Origin: Thermaurantiacus tibetensis
GTDB taxonomy: Bacteria; Pseudomonadota; Alphaproteobacteria; Sphingomonadales; Sphingomonadaceae
Assembly: GCF_015354055.1 (NCBI RefSeq)
Contig: NZ_JACHTM010000001.1
Span: 434,001-498,000, forward strand
Reading direction: 5' to 3'
Length of the DNA: 64,000 nucleotides
Part shown: piece by piece, positions 1 to 7,341 of the stretch
How positions within the stretch are numbered: the stretch's first letter is position 1
Layout: every line of letters starts with the position of its first letter
Made by a program: the position numbers and the translations under genes
The notes under the pieces: generated by a model
Told to the model about the DNA's origin: nothing
What the model saw: only the letters and a program-made list of their open reading frames with translations
Database searches by the model: none

Positions 1-105
1 CTGATCGAGGCCATCGCCGCCGGCTCTCGAGGTTCGCCGATCGTCTTGCGGCGCGCGCCGGGCCCTGCATGCAGCGCATGGCTGGGGCCTTCGATTGTGC
101 ATGGC

Positions 106-127
106 AAAAATGGGAGGCCATCTCCCA
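106..127 (-). terminator. Intrinsic terminator, minus strand
   Basis: Read on the minus strand, TGGGAG, a 5-base loop and CTCCCA form a perfect 6-bp stem at 111-127. Five Ts follow at once (110-106). No annotated minus-strand gene feeds it: the nearest one to the right starts beyond 2954, with plus-strand genes between. It may end an unannotated short transcript from 128-346. Confidence 0.5.
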
Positions 128-227
128 ACCCATTGACTCGCCTTGGGTCTATTCAGAGCGGAAGCCGCTGGGTGCTGCGTTGCACAAGATTTTTCCGCAA
201 CAATTTGCGTGCCGCTCAACTTTTCGC

Positions 228-256
228 TTGACGCCTCCGCCGCCCGGCCTTTAGAG
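228..256 (+). promoter_or_regulatory. Weak sigma-70-like promoter candidate
   Basis: TTGACG at 228-233 matches five of six bases of a -35 box. After 17-18 bases only a poor -10 follows (TTAGAG or TAGAGC, 251-257). It lies about 90 bases before the start at 347 and could drive that gene. The -10 is weak, so this is only a suggestion. Confidence 0.25.
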
Positions 257-346
257 CGCTACTCAGTTGTTTTGAGTGCGACTCGGTCCCTGGGTCCGCT
301 CGAAGGAACACCGGCCCCCCGAGCCGAAAACCGCAGGAGACTGGCA

Positions 347-640
347 ATGCGTCTGACCGTCCTCACCGCTCTCGCCGCCGTCGCGGCCGCCCCCGCCTTC
401 GCCAACCCCACCCCGAGCGAGATCTGCGCCTCGGCCCCCGAGGCGCTGCGCGCCATCGCCGCAACCGCGGACGCCAGCGTCCAGCGCAAGGCGCTGCGCG
501 ACATCCAGCTCGGCGAAGCGCTCTGCGAGGCCCGCAACCGCCCCGAGGCGGCCCGCAAGTTCCGCGCTGCCGCCGCGGCGCTCGGCACCGACCTGCAGAC
601 GGCCATGGCCGGCGTCACCAAGACGGCCGCGGTCCAGTAA
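347..640 (+). CDS. Small secreted protein, unknown function
   Basis: A 97-residue protein I do not recognise. Residues 1-19 form a clear Sec signal peptide (Arg2, hydrophobic stretch, AFA before the cut), so it should be exported to the periplasm. The mature part is an Ala/Arg-rich helical segment with only two cysteines, Cys27 and Cys60, which may form a disulfide. The start is the ATG preceded by AGGAGA six bases upstream. An in-frame GTG at 143 would add an implausible N-terminus and hide the signal peptide. It is monocistronic, followed by a strong terminator at 697-733. The compact two-Cys helical layout recalls UrcA-type small secreted proteins, but I see no diagnostic motif. Confidence 0.75.
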   Translation: MRLTVLTALAAVAAAPAFANPTPSEICASAPEALRAIAATADASVQRKALRDIQLGEALCEARNRPEAARKFRAAAAALGTDLQTAMAGVTKTAAVQ

Positions 641-696
641 CCCTCCCTCCGGACAGGCGCTCCTCCCCTCCCCTCGACGCCTGTTCCTGACCCGGC

Positions 697-733
697 GGGC
701 CGGCAGCTCTGCGCTGCCGGCCCGTTTCCTTTT
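697..733 (+). terminator. Intrinsic terminator after small secreted gene
   Basis: A perfect 10-bp stem (697-706 with 714-723) closes a 7-base loop and is followed by GTTTCCTTTT. It lies 57 bases after the stop at 640 and isolates that gene from the crotonase-family gene starting at 762. Confidence 0.75.
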
Positions 734-761
734 CCCCGGCAGGGTGCCAAGGGCTGTCCCC

Positions 762-1532
762 ATGGATCCTCGCCTGCGTCTCGAGGTCGCCGGTCAGGTG
801 GCGACCCTCCTCCTCGCCCGCCCCGACAAGAAGAACGCCATGGACCAGGCCATGTGGGAGGCCCTGCCGCCGCTCGTGGCCGAGGCCTGCGCGCGTCCGG
901 GCGTCCGGGTCCTGCTCCTGGCCTCGTCCACGCCCGGCATCTTCTGTGCCGGGGCCGACATTGCCGAGTTCGCCGGCCGCGCCACCGACCGGGCCTGGTG
1001 GGCTGCCAACCGGCGTGCCATCCGCGCTGCCCAGCAGGCCCTCGTTGGCGCGCCTCTGCCCACCGTTGCCGTGATCGACGGCGACTGCGTGGGCGGCGGC
1101 TGCGGGCTTGCGCTGGCCTGCGACCTGCGTCTTGCCAGCCCGCGCAGCCGCTTCGGTATCACGCCGGCGCGGCTCGGCCTCGTCTACCCGCTCCACGACA
1201 CGCGGCTCCTCGTCGATCTCGTGGGGCCGGCGCAGGCGAAGCGCATGCTCTACACCGCGCGCCTGCTCCCCGCTGCCGAAGCGGCGGCGATCGGGCTCGT
1301 GACCGAGCTTGCGGAGGACGTCGAGGCCGCGGCCCGGGCGCTTGCCGCCGACATCTGCGCCGTCTCCGGCGACAGCCAGCGCTGGGCCAAGGCGACGGTG
1401 GCGCGCATCCTCGCCGGCGTGCGCGACGACGACGCCGAATCGGAAGCGCTCTTCGACTCGGCGCGCGACGGGCCGGACTTCGCCGAAGGCGTCGCCGCCT
1501 TTCTCGGGAAGCGGCCCGCGCGGTTCCGCTGA
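762..1532 (+). CDS. Enoyl-CoA hydratase/isomerase family protein
   Basis: A 256-residue crotonase-fold protein, so it probably acts on an acyl-CoA thioester in the cytoplasm. The oxyanion-hole motifs are present: CAGAD at 62-66 and GGGCG at 111-115. The two glutamates that catalyse water addition in classical crotonase are not in place: alignment puts Gly115 and Pro135 or Ala136 there. It may therefore be an isomerase, hydrolase or a hydratase subfamily with another mechanism. The ATG at 762 gives the usual family N-terminus; a GTG at 744 is possible but has no better ribosome site. Its stop overlaps the next start (ATGA), so it is co-transcribed with the amidohydrolase. Confidence 0.85.
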   Translation: MDPRLRLEVAGQVATLLLARPDKKNAMDQAMWEALPPLVAEACARPGVRVLLLASSTPGIFCAGADIAEFAGRATDRAWWAANRRAIRAAQQALVGAPLPTVAVIDGDCVGGGCGLALACDLRLASPRSRFGITPARLGLVYPLHDTRLLVDLVGPAQAKRMLYTARLLPAAEAAAIGLVTELAEDVEAAARALAADICAVSGDSQRWAKATVARILAGVRDDDAESEALFDSARDGPDFAEGVAAFLGKRPARFR

Positions 1533-2251
1533 TGGAGGCCCACCGGCTCGTCCAGGGCGCGCGGCGCGATCTCCTCCTCGTCTGCGACCATGCCGCGAAT
1601 GCCGTGCCGCCAGGCGTGGACCTCGGCGTTCCGCCGAGCCTCCTCCTCGACCATGTCGCCTGGGACATCGGTGCGGGCGCGCTGACCGAGGCGCTTGCGC
1701 GCCTGCTCGACGCGCCGGCCTGCCTCGGCGCCTGGTCGCGCCTCGTCGTCGACTGCAACCGTCCACCCGATCTCGCCATCCCGGCTTCCAGCGACGGCCA
1801 TGCCATTCCCGGCAACCAGGCCCTTGCGGCCGCCGAACGTCGCTTCCGGCTCGCCCTTCACGCCGCCTTTCACGAGGCGCTCGCCCGCGAGGTGGCCGCG
1901 CGGCAGCCGCGGCTCCTCGTCTCGGTCCACAGTTTCACGCCCGCGCTCGCGACCGACCCGTCGCCACGCCCCTGGCCGGTTGCCGTGCTGTGGAACCGCG
2001 ACGCGCGCGGGGCGGAACTCGCCCTTGCCGCGCTTCGGGCCGATTCGCGGGTGCCCGGCCCCATCGGCGCCAACGAGCCCTATTCGGGCAGGGTCCTCAA
2101 CTACACGATGGACCGCCACGCCGAGGCGAACGGCATTGCCTACATCGGCTTCGAGGTGAGGCAGGACCTGCTCGGCAGCGCGCCCGGCATGGCAGCGTGG
2201 GCGGCCATTCTGGCCGACGCGTTTCGCGCGGCGCTCGCCGGGCTCCCGTGA
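1532..2251 (+). CDS. N-formylglutamate amidohydrolase family protein
   Basis: A 239-residue member of the N-formylglutamate amidohydrolase family, which hydrolyses N-formyl-glutamate or related N-acyl amino acids and usually carries a metal. The family signature CDHAANAVP lies near residues 18-26, SVHSFTP near 130, and an N-E-P-Y-S-G motif in the C-terminal half, all typical. There are no histidine-utilisation genes nearby, so formylglutamate as substrate is not supported by context; a broader amidohydrolase is equally likely. The start ATG overlaps the previous stop, and the next gene starts directly after its stop, forming a three-gene operon. Confidence 0.85.
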   Translation: MEAHRLVQGARRDLLLVCDHAANAVPPGVDLGVPPSLLLDHVAWDIGAGALTEALARLLDAPACLGAWSRLVVDCNRPPDLAIPASSDGHAIPGNQALAAAERRFRLALHAAFHEALAREVAARQPRLLVSVHSFTPALATDPSPRPWPVAVLWNRDARGAELALAALRADSRVPGPIGANEPYSGRVLNYTMDRHAEANGIAYIGFEVRQDLLGSAPGMAAWAAILADAFRAALAGLP

Positions 2252-2941
2252 ATGGCCGGCGGCCTTCGGCGCCTTGCCCTTGCGCTTGTGCGGCTGGCGC
2301 TTGCCCTGGCCCTCCTTTCCGTCGCCTGGGTGGCCGCTTACCGCTTCGTCGATCCGCCCGCGACCTCTCTCACGCTTCGCGACCGGCTGCAGGGCATCCC
2401 GGTCATGCGCCAGCCGGTGCCGCTCGCTGCCATGTCCCCTGCACTTGCCCGCGCGGTCATCGCCGCGGAGGACAGCCGATTCTGCGCGCACCGCGGCTTC
2501 GACGTCGAGGCGATCGAGGCGGCCATCGAGTCGAACCGCGAGGGAAGGCGGCTCAGGGGCGCCTCCACCATCTCGCAGCAGGTGGCCAAGAACGCCTTCC
2601 TCTGGCCGGGCCGCACCTGGCTCCGGAAGGGCCTCGAGGCCTGGTTCACCATCTGGCTCGAGCTGCTCTGGCCCAAGGCGCGGGTGATGGAGGTCTACCT
2701 CAACCTCGCCGAATGGGACCGGGGAGTCTATGGCGCCGAAGCGGCTGCGCAGCGCTACTTCGGCAAGTCGGCCGCGCGCCTGACCAGAAGCGAGGCGGCG
2801 CGTCTTGCCGCCATCCTTCCCTCGCCCATCGCCCGCAATGCCGCGCGGCCTGGCCACTTCACCGCGCGCTACGCCCGGGCGATCGAAAAGCGGATGCGGG
2901 TTGTCGAGACGGACGGGCTCGACTCCTGCCTCCGCCGCTGA
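2252..2941 (+). CDS. mtgA: Monofunctional peptidoglycan glycosyltransferase MtgA
   Basis: Polymerises lipid II into glycan strands at the outer face of the inner membrane (GT51 family). The 229 residues begin with one membrane anchor (about 9-29). Family motifs then follow in order: EDSRF with a downstream HRG, GASTISQQ, the K-x3-E pair in LRKGLE, VYLN, and GAEAAAQRYFGK. There is no transpeptidase domain, and the length matches MtgA rather than a bifunctional penicillin-binding protein. The ATG directly follows the previous stop. It converges on the SDR gene, whose stop is 12 bases away. Confidence 0.95.
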   Translation: MAGGLRRLALALVRLALALALLSVAWVAAYRFVDPPATSLTLRDRLQGIPVMRQPVPLAAMSPALARAVIAAEDSRFCAHRGFDVEAIEAAIESNREGRRLRGASTISQQVAKNAFLWPGRTWLRKGLEAWFTIWLELLWPKARVMEVYLNLAEWDRGVYGAEAAAQRYFGKSAARLTRSEAARLAAILPSPIARNAARPGHFTARYARAIEKRMRVVETDGLDSCLRR

Positions 2942-2953
2942 TTCGGGCCTTCG

Positions 2954-3763
2954 TCAGGCAGTCCAGCCGCCGTCGATGACAAGTTCGGCCCCCGTCATGT
3001 AGCGGCTCTCGTCGCTGGCGAGGAAGGCGATGCCGCGCGCGATGTCCTCGGGCTGACCGGCGAAGCCGAGTGGCGCGCCTGCGGCGGCGATGAGGTCGGG
3101 CGCGAGCGCGTTCGCTCCCGGCCGTGCCGCGAAGGTCTCGGCCACCGCATCGAGCCCGCCCTGGTCGATCTTCGCCCAGATCGGCGTGTCGATGATCCCG
3201 GGGTGGACGCTGTTCACCCGGATGCCGTCCTTCGCCATCGCGCATTCCTTGGCCAGAGCCTTGGTCAAGAGCCGCACCCCGCCCTTGGTCGCGCAGTAGC
3301 CGGCAAGGCCGGCCGCCCCCTCGAGGCCGGCCACGCTCGAGACATTGATGATGGAACCGCCCCGGCCGCCGGCGCGCATCGCCGGCACGCCATGCTTGCA
3401 GCCCAGGAAGGTGCCGGTGAGGTTGACCGCCAGCTGCCGGTTCCAGTCGGCGAGCGTCATCTCGGTCAGGGCCACGCCGATGCCGATTCCGGCGTTGTTG
3501 ACGAGGATGTCGAGCCGCCCGTGCGCGGCCATGGTCTCGGCCACCACGTCCGCCCAGCGGTCCTCGTCGGTCACGTCATGGGCGAGGAAGCGGGCATGGC
3601 CGCCGGCCGCGACGATCCGCCCGTGCGTCTCCTCCCCGCCGGCCACGTCGATGTCGGTCGCCACCACCCATGCGCCCTCGGCGGCCAGAACCTCGGCTGT
3701 TGCCCGGCCGATCCCGCTCGCTGCACCCGTCACGAGTGCCACCCGCCCGTCGAGTCGTCTCAT
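2954..3763 (-). CDS. SDR family NAD(P)-dependent oxidoreductase
   Basis: A 269-residue classical short-chain dehydrogenase. The cofactor motif TGAASGIG is at 12-19, NNAG at 89-92, and the catalytic Ser142/143, Tyr156 and Lys160 are all present. Asp37 after the second strand (ATDID) points to NAD rather than NADP. It is the last gene of a minus-strand operon (acyl-CoA dehydrogenase pair, MaoC protein, SDR), so oxidation of a hydroxyacyl-CoA or of a ring alcohol is a reasonable inference. The ATG at 3763 has GGGAGGAG about five bases upstream. Substrate is unknown. Confidence 0.9.
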   Translation of the reverse strand: MRRLDGRVALVTGAASGIGRATAEVLAAEGAWVVATDIDVAGGEETHGRIVAAGGHARFLAHDVTDEDRWADVVAETMAAHGRLDILVNNAGIGIGVALTEMTLADWNRQLAVNLTGTFLGCKHGVPAMRAGGRGGSIINVSSVAGLEGAAGLAGYCATKGGVRLLTKALAKECAMAKDGIRVNSVHPGIIDTPIWAKIDQGGLDAVAETFAARPGANALAPDLIAAAGAPLGFAGQPEDIARGIAFLASDESRYMTGAELVIDGGWTA

Positions 3764-3828
3764 GCCGCTCCTCCCGTGCCTCTCCTCCCGCCCCCTCCAT
3801 GCCGGGCCGGGCGGGCGAGGGGAAGGCC

Positions 3829-4362
3829 TTAAGGGCGGCCGGCGGCGAGGCGCTTCACCGTGTAGGAGAGGACGCGCGTGCCCTCCTGGTTGAACACCGT
3901 CACCTCCTGGGTGACGATGGCGCGGTTCAGCTTCGAGGTCGGGCGGATGTCGGCGATGGCGACGGTGGCCCAGATGCTGTCGCCCACGCGGACGGGCGCG
4001 TGCGCGCGCGTGTGGATCTCGAGAAGGGCGAGCCCCACGCCCTGGATGAGCGTCTGGAACAGCATGCCCTCGATGAGGCACTGGGTGAGTGCTGCCGGCA
4101 CGAGCCGGCCGGGAATGGCCGCGCCGGGGTAGGCAGCGTCGATGAAGATCGCCTCCGTCATGCCGGTGACGCCGATGAAGCCGACGAGGTCGGCCTCGGT
4201 GATGGTGCGCCGGAGCGTCCGGCCGACGAGGCCGGGGGCAAGATCCTGCCAGTAGGGCCCCTTGCCCAGCACGGGGAGCGTTTCGAAGAGGGCGAGAGCC
4301 TCCGCGGGTTCCGGGGCAGCGGCAGGCTCGGGGGCGGGTTGCGGGGCGGCGGGCTCGGTCAT
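3829..4362 (-). CDS. MaoC-like hot-dog protein
   Basis: A 177-residue MaoC/hot-dog fold protein. The first 22 residues are an Ala/Pro/Glu-rich tail; the fold follows. In active (R)-hydratases the motif TGDxNPxHxD carries the catalytic Asp and His. Here the same place reads TGMTEAIFID (66-75), with Met68 and Phe73 instead, so the usual hydratase dyad is missing. It may be a thioesterase-like or structural partner rather than a hydratase. Its start overlaps the stop of the upstream acyl-CoA dehydrogenase gene (ATGA), and the SDR gene follows 65 bases on, so a shared pathway is likely. Confidence 0.8.
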   Translation of the reverse strand: MTEPAAPQPAPEPAAAPEPAEALALFETLPVLGKGPYWQDLAPGLVGRTLRRTITEADLVGFIGVTGMTEAIFIDAAYPGAAIPGRLVPAALTQCLIEGMLFQTLIQGVGLALLEIHTRAHAPVRVGDSIWATVAIADIRPTSKLNRAIVTQEVTVFNQEGTRVLSYTVKRLAAGRP

Positions 4363-5303
4363 GCCATCTCCAGCGTTCGGCGGAGGAAATCGGCCGCCGT
4401 GCCGCTGCGGTCGGCAAGGCGCGCCGCCCCGATCTCCCGGTGCCAGTGGCTCTCGCTGCCGTAGGCAACGCGCGCTTCCTGCAGCCGCCGGGTGAAGAGG
4501 CCAAGGTCATATTCGGCGGTCATCCCGATCGCGCCATGGGCCTGGTGGACGATGGCCTGGACCGTGCGGGCGGCCTCGGAAGCGCGGGCCTTGGCGACGG
4601 CCGCCGCGAAGCGGGGGATGCGCTCGCCAGCGAACGCAAGGCCGGCTGCCGTGTGCGCGGCGATCGCTTCCTCTGCGAGCTGCGCCATCGCCTGCTGGAT
4701 GGCCTGGAAGGCGGCGAGCGGCCGGCCAAACTGCTGGCGCGTGGCCACGTGCACGAGCGTCAGGTCGGCAGCCGCACGGATCAGCCCGGCGATCCGGGCC
4801 GCCGTGAGGGCGGCCGCGGCAGCGGCAAGATCGAAGCCGTCGATTCGCACAAGCGCCGGCCCTGCCGCGAGCCCGGTGGCCGCGCCGGTTGCCCAGGGGT
4901 CGTCGCCGGTGGCCCGTGCCGCGACGAAGGCGGTCGCCTCGCCATCGGGCACGAGCGCGTGGGTGGCGTGGCGCGCCATGGGGTGGAGGGGGGAGGGCGG
5001 CGCAAGCAGGATCCAGGCGTCCTCCGGCGGGGAGGCCCCGGCGCGCGCGAGAACGCCGCGGGCGAGTGCCGTCTCGGCAAAGGGCAGGGGGCAGGCGCGC
5101 CGCCCGGCCTCGACGGCAAGGGGCAGGAGCTCGGGCAAGGGCAGCCCGGCGCCGCCCGATGCCTCGGGAACGAGGAGGTCGAGGAAGCCCGAGGCGCGGA
5201 GCTCGGCGGCGAGCGCGGCGGGTGCCTCGCCTGCCTCGGCCCCTCGCACCACCGCGGGCGGGCCGTGCGCCTCGAGCAGACGGGCGAAGGCCTCCTCCAG
5301 CAT
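4359..5303 (-). CDS. Acyl-CoA dehydrogenase family protein, short subunit
   Basis: A 314-residue acyl-CoA dehydrogenase homologue, shorter than the usual 380-400. The C-terminal helical domain is clear, with RQQFGRPLAAFQAIQ and a GAIGMTAEYDL segment. The middle beta domain is reduced and the usual SEPxxGSD signature is absent. Paired with the full-length gene directly upstream (start overlaps its stop as TGATG), it resembles the second subunit of heteromeric acyl-CoA dehydrogenases known from sterol side-chain breakdown. Which subunit carries FAD and the catalytic base cannot be settled by eye. Electrons would go to ETF. Confidence 0.85.
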   Translation of the reverse strand: MLEEAFARLLEAHGPPAVVRGAEAGEAPAALAAELRASGFLDLLVPEASGGAGLPLPELLPLAVEAGRRACPLPFAETALARGVLARAGASPPEDAWILLAPPSPLHPMARHATHALVPDGEATAFVAARATGDDPWATGAATGLAAGPALVRIDGFDLAAAAAALTAARIAGLIRAAADLTLVHVATRQQFGRPLAAFQAIQQAMAQLAEEAIAAHTAAGLAFAGERIPRFAAAVAKARASEAARTVQAIVHQAHGAIGMTAEYDLGLFTRRLQEARVAYGSESHWHREIGAARLADRSGTAADFLRRTLEMA

Positions 5304-6454
5304 CAGCGCAGGCCGAGGCCGCGGGCGATCATTCCGCGCAGGATCTCGCGCGTGCCGCCGCGGATGGAGAAGACGGCCGAGAGCTGGTGAAGGAAGGCGA
5401 GCGTGGCCATGAGCTCCGGGTCGGGCGCGCCGGGCTCCACCATGTCGGCGATGTCGGCGGGAATGGCCTGCTCGGTCGCGGTGCCGAGATCCTTCAGGAG
5501 CGCGGCTGCGACCACCGGCGAAAGACCCGCCTCGAGTCGGGCCGTCAGCGCGACCGACATGGCGCGAAGGGTCGCGAGGTTCGAAAGATGCCGCCCGAGC
5601 AGCACCTCGGCCCGCGCGCCGGACTCGGCCTCGAGGTGCCGCGTCCAGAGGTCGAGGAGGACGAGCGCCGAGTAGATGCGCTCGGGACCGGAGCGCTCGA
5701 AGGCAAGCTCGGCGTTCACCTGCGCCCAGCCCTGGCCCTCCTCGCCCACGAGCGAGTCGGCGGGCAGGAACACGTCGTCGAACCGCGTCTCGGAGAATTC
5801 GCTCTCGCCGTAGGAGAGGCGGATGGGCCGGGTGGTGACACCGGGCGCCCTGAGGTCGACGAGGAACTGGGAAAGGCCGTTGTGCCGGTCCTCGGGCGTC
5901 CCCGAGGTGCGGACAAGCGCAATCATCATGTCTGCCCGGTGGCCCCAGGTGGTCCACACCTTGCCGCCGTTGAGGCGCCAGCCGTTCCCGTCGCGGACTG
6001 CCCGCGTCCGCACCGAGGCGAGGTCGGAACCGGAGCCGGGCTCCGACATGCCGATGCAGAAGAAGGTCTCGGCGCGGCAGATGGCCGGGATCCAGCGCCG
6101 GCGCTGCTCCTCGCTGCCGAACTTCAGGAGCAGCGGGGCCGACTGGCGGTCGCCGATCCAGTGGGCGGCGCAGGGCGCGCCGTTCGCGAGCAGCTCCTCG
6201 ACGAGGACGAAGCGGTGGAACTGGTCCTTGCCCCCACCGCCGTAGCGCTCGGGTAGCGTGAGGCCGACCCAGCCGCGTGCGGCAAGCGCCCGGCTGAAGT
6301 CCGCGTCCCAGCCCGTCCAGGTCTTCGCCCGGTCGCGGGGGGCGCGGCCTGCCAGCGCCTCGTTGAGAAAGCCCCGCACCTCCCGGCGGAAGGCCTCGGT
6401 CTCCGGCGGCAGCCGGGCGGGCGCGAAGTCGGCGGCAAGGGCGGCAAGCGACAT
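5303..6454 (-). CDS. Acyl-CoA dehydrogenase, full-length subunit
   Basis: A 383-residue acyl-CoA dehydrogenase. The signature MSEPGSGSDLA, a KVWTTWGHRAD segment and the C-terminal GGTREILRGMIARGLG mark the N-terminal, middle and C-terminal domains. It would oxidise an acyl-CoA to the enoyl-CoA in the cytoplasm, passing electrons to ETF. I chose the ATG at 6454 (GAGAGGG upstream); a TTG at 6490 would add an Arg-rich tail unlike the family. It is the first gene of the minus operon, divergent from the enoyl-CoA hydratase gene at 6547 across a 92-base gap that must hold both promoters. Confidence 0.9.
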   Translation of the reverse strand: MSLAALAADFAPARLPPETEAFRREVRGFLNEALAGRAPRDRAKTWTGWDADFSRALAARGWVGLTLPERYGGGGKDQFHRFVLVEELLANGAPCAAHWIGDRQSAPLLLKFGSEEQRRRWIPAICRAETFFCIGMSEPGSGSDLASVRTRAVRDGNGWRLNGGKVWTTWGHRADMMIALVRTSGTPEDRHNGLSQFLVDLRAPGVTTRPIRLSYGESEFSETRFDDVFLPADSLVGEEGQGWAQVNAELAFERSGPERIYSALVLLDLWTRHLEAESGARAEVLLGRHLSNLATLRAMSVALTARLEAGLSPVVAAALLKDLGTATEQAIPADIADMVEPGAPDPELMATLAFLHQLSAVFSIRGGTREILRGMIARGLGLR

Positions 6455-6546
6455 GCCACGCCCTCTCGCCCGCGTCGCCCTGCGCTTCAAGGCTTTTCGT
6501 GCGCGCGCCGATGCGGCAGGGACGCGCGGGAAGGGAAGGGGAAACG

Positions 6547-7341
6547 ATGGGGCTCGAGGGGTACGAACGCTTCCGCTTCCGCCGGGAGGGGCGGATCGTG
6601 ACGGCCGCGATCGCCGCGCCCGGCCCGGTGAACGCGGTCGACGGCCGGCTCCACGCCGAGCTTGCCACCCTCTTCACCGACCTCCAGCACGACCCCGAGT
6701 CGGACCTCGTGATCCTCACCGGCGAGGGCCGGGCCTTCTGCGCCGGCGGGGACTTCGCCTGGTTCGAGGAGCAGATCGCCGACCCGCGCCGGTTCCGGGC
6801 GATCGCCCACGAGGCGCGGCGGATCGTGACTTCGCTCCTCGACCTCGAGAAGCCCATCGTCTGCCGCCTCAATGGCGCAGCGGCGGGCCTTGGCGCGACC
6901 GTCGCGCTGCTGTGCGACGTGATCGTGGCCGACGAGCGCGCGGTCATCGGCGATCCGCACGTGAAGGTGGGCCTTGTCGCCGGGGACGGTGGCGCGGTCA
7001 TCTGGCCGCAGCTCGTCGGCTTCGCCCGGGCGAAGGAGCTGCTTCTGACCGGCGAGATGCTGACGGCTGCCGAGGCCGCGCGCATCGGCCTCGTCAACCA
7101 CGCGGTGCCGGCCGAGGCGCTGGACGAGAAGGTCGCCGAGGTTGCGGGGAAGATCCTCGCCAACCCGCGCTGGGCGGTCCGCTGGACCAAGACGGTGGTG
7201 AACCAGCCGCTGAAGGCCCTGGCTGCGCAGATGATGGACTCGAGCCTCGCCCATGAGCTCCTTTCGAACATGACGGCCGACCGCGCCGAGGCGGTCGCTG
7301 CGCTGCGCGAGAAGCGCGCGCCGAGGTTCACCGGCGAATGA
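6547..7341 (+). CDS. Enoyl-CoA hydratase/isomerase family protein
   Basis: A 264-residue crotonase-fold protein. CAGGD at 65-69 and the glycine-rich AAAGLGAT at 111-118 build the oxyanion hole. At the positions of the two crotonase glutamates sit Thr118 and His138 (motif GDPHVKVG), as in a subgroup annotated enoyl-CoA hydratase whose reaction is not well settled. The ATG at 6547 follows a strong GGGAAGGGGA ribosome site; the in-frame codon at 6499 would add 16 basic residues. It heads the plus-strand half of the acyl-CoA module, and its stop overlaps the next start. Confidence 0.88.
   Translation: MGLEGYERFRFRREGRIVTAAIAAPGPVNAVDGRLHAELATLFTDLQHDPESDLVILTGEGRAFCAGGDFAWFEEQIADPRRFRAIAHEARRIVTSLLDLEKPIVCRLNGAAAGLGATVALLCDVIVADERAVIGDPHVKVGLVAGDGGAVIWPQLVGFARAKELLLTGEMLTAAEAARIGLVNHAVPAEALDEKVAEVAGKILANPRWAVRWTKTVVNQPLKALAAQMMDSSLAHELLSNMTADRAEAVAALREKRAPRFTGE

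Larger units (their letters stand above)
1..346. other. Left-edge non-coding block
   Basis: I cannot assign a gene here. Frame 1 stays open from the left edge to 231, but its translation looks like no protein after the first few residues. The block is visibly richer in A and T than the coding DNA around it. It holds a minus-strand terminator-like hairpin at 106-127, an inverted repeat at 196-209 (CGCAA, 4 bases, TTGCG) and a promoter-like pair at 228-256 ahead of the next gene. It is probably an intergenic regulatory region. Confidence 0.5.

Noticed and set aside
1-231. Partial gene entering from the left edge
   Set aside because: Frame 1 is open to 231, but after about 16 residues the translation has no protein-like character, so I did not call a gene.
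201-240. Sigma-54-like GGCACG...TTGC on the minus strand near the left edge
   Set aside because: The GG and GC dinucleotides are 13 bases apart rather than 10, so it does not fit a -24/-12 promoter.
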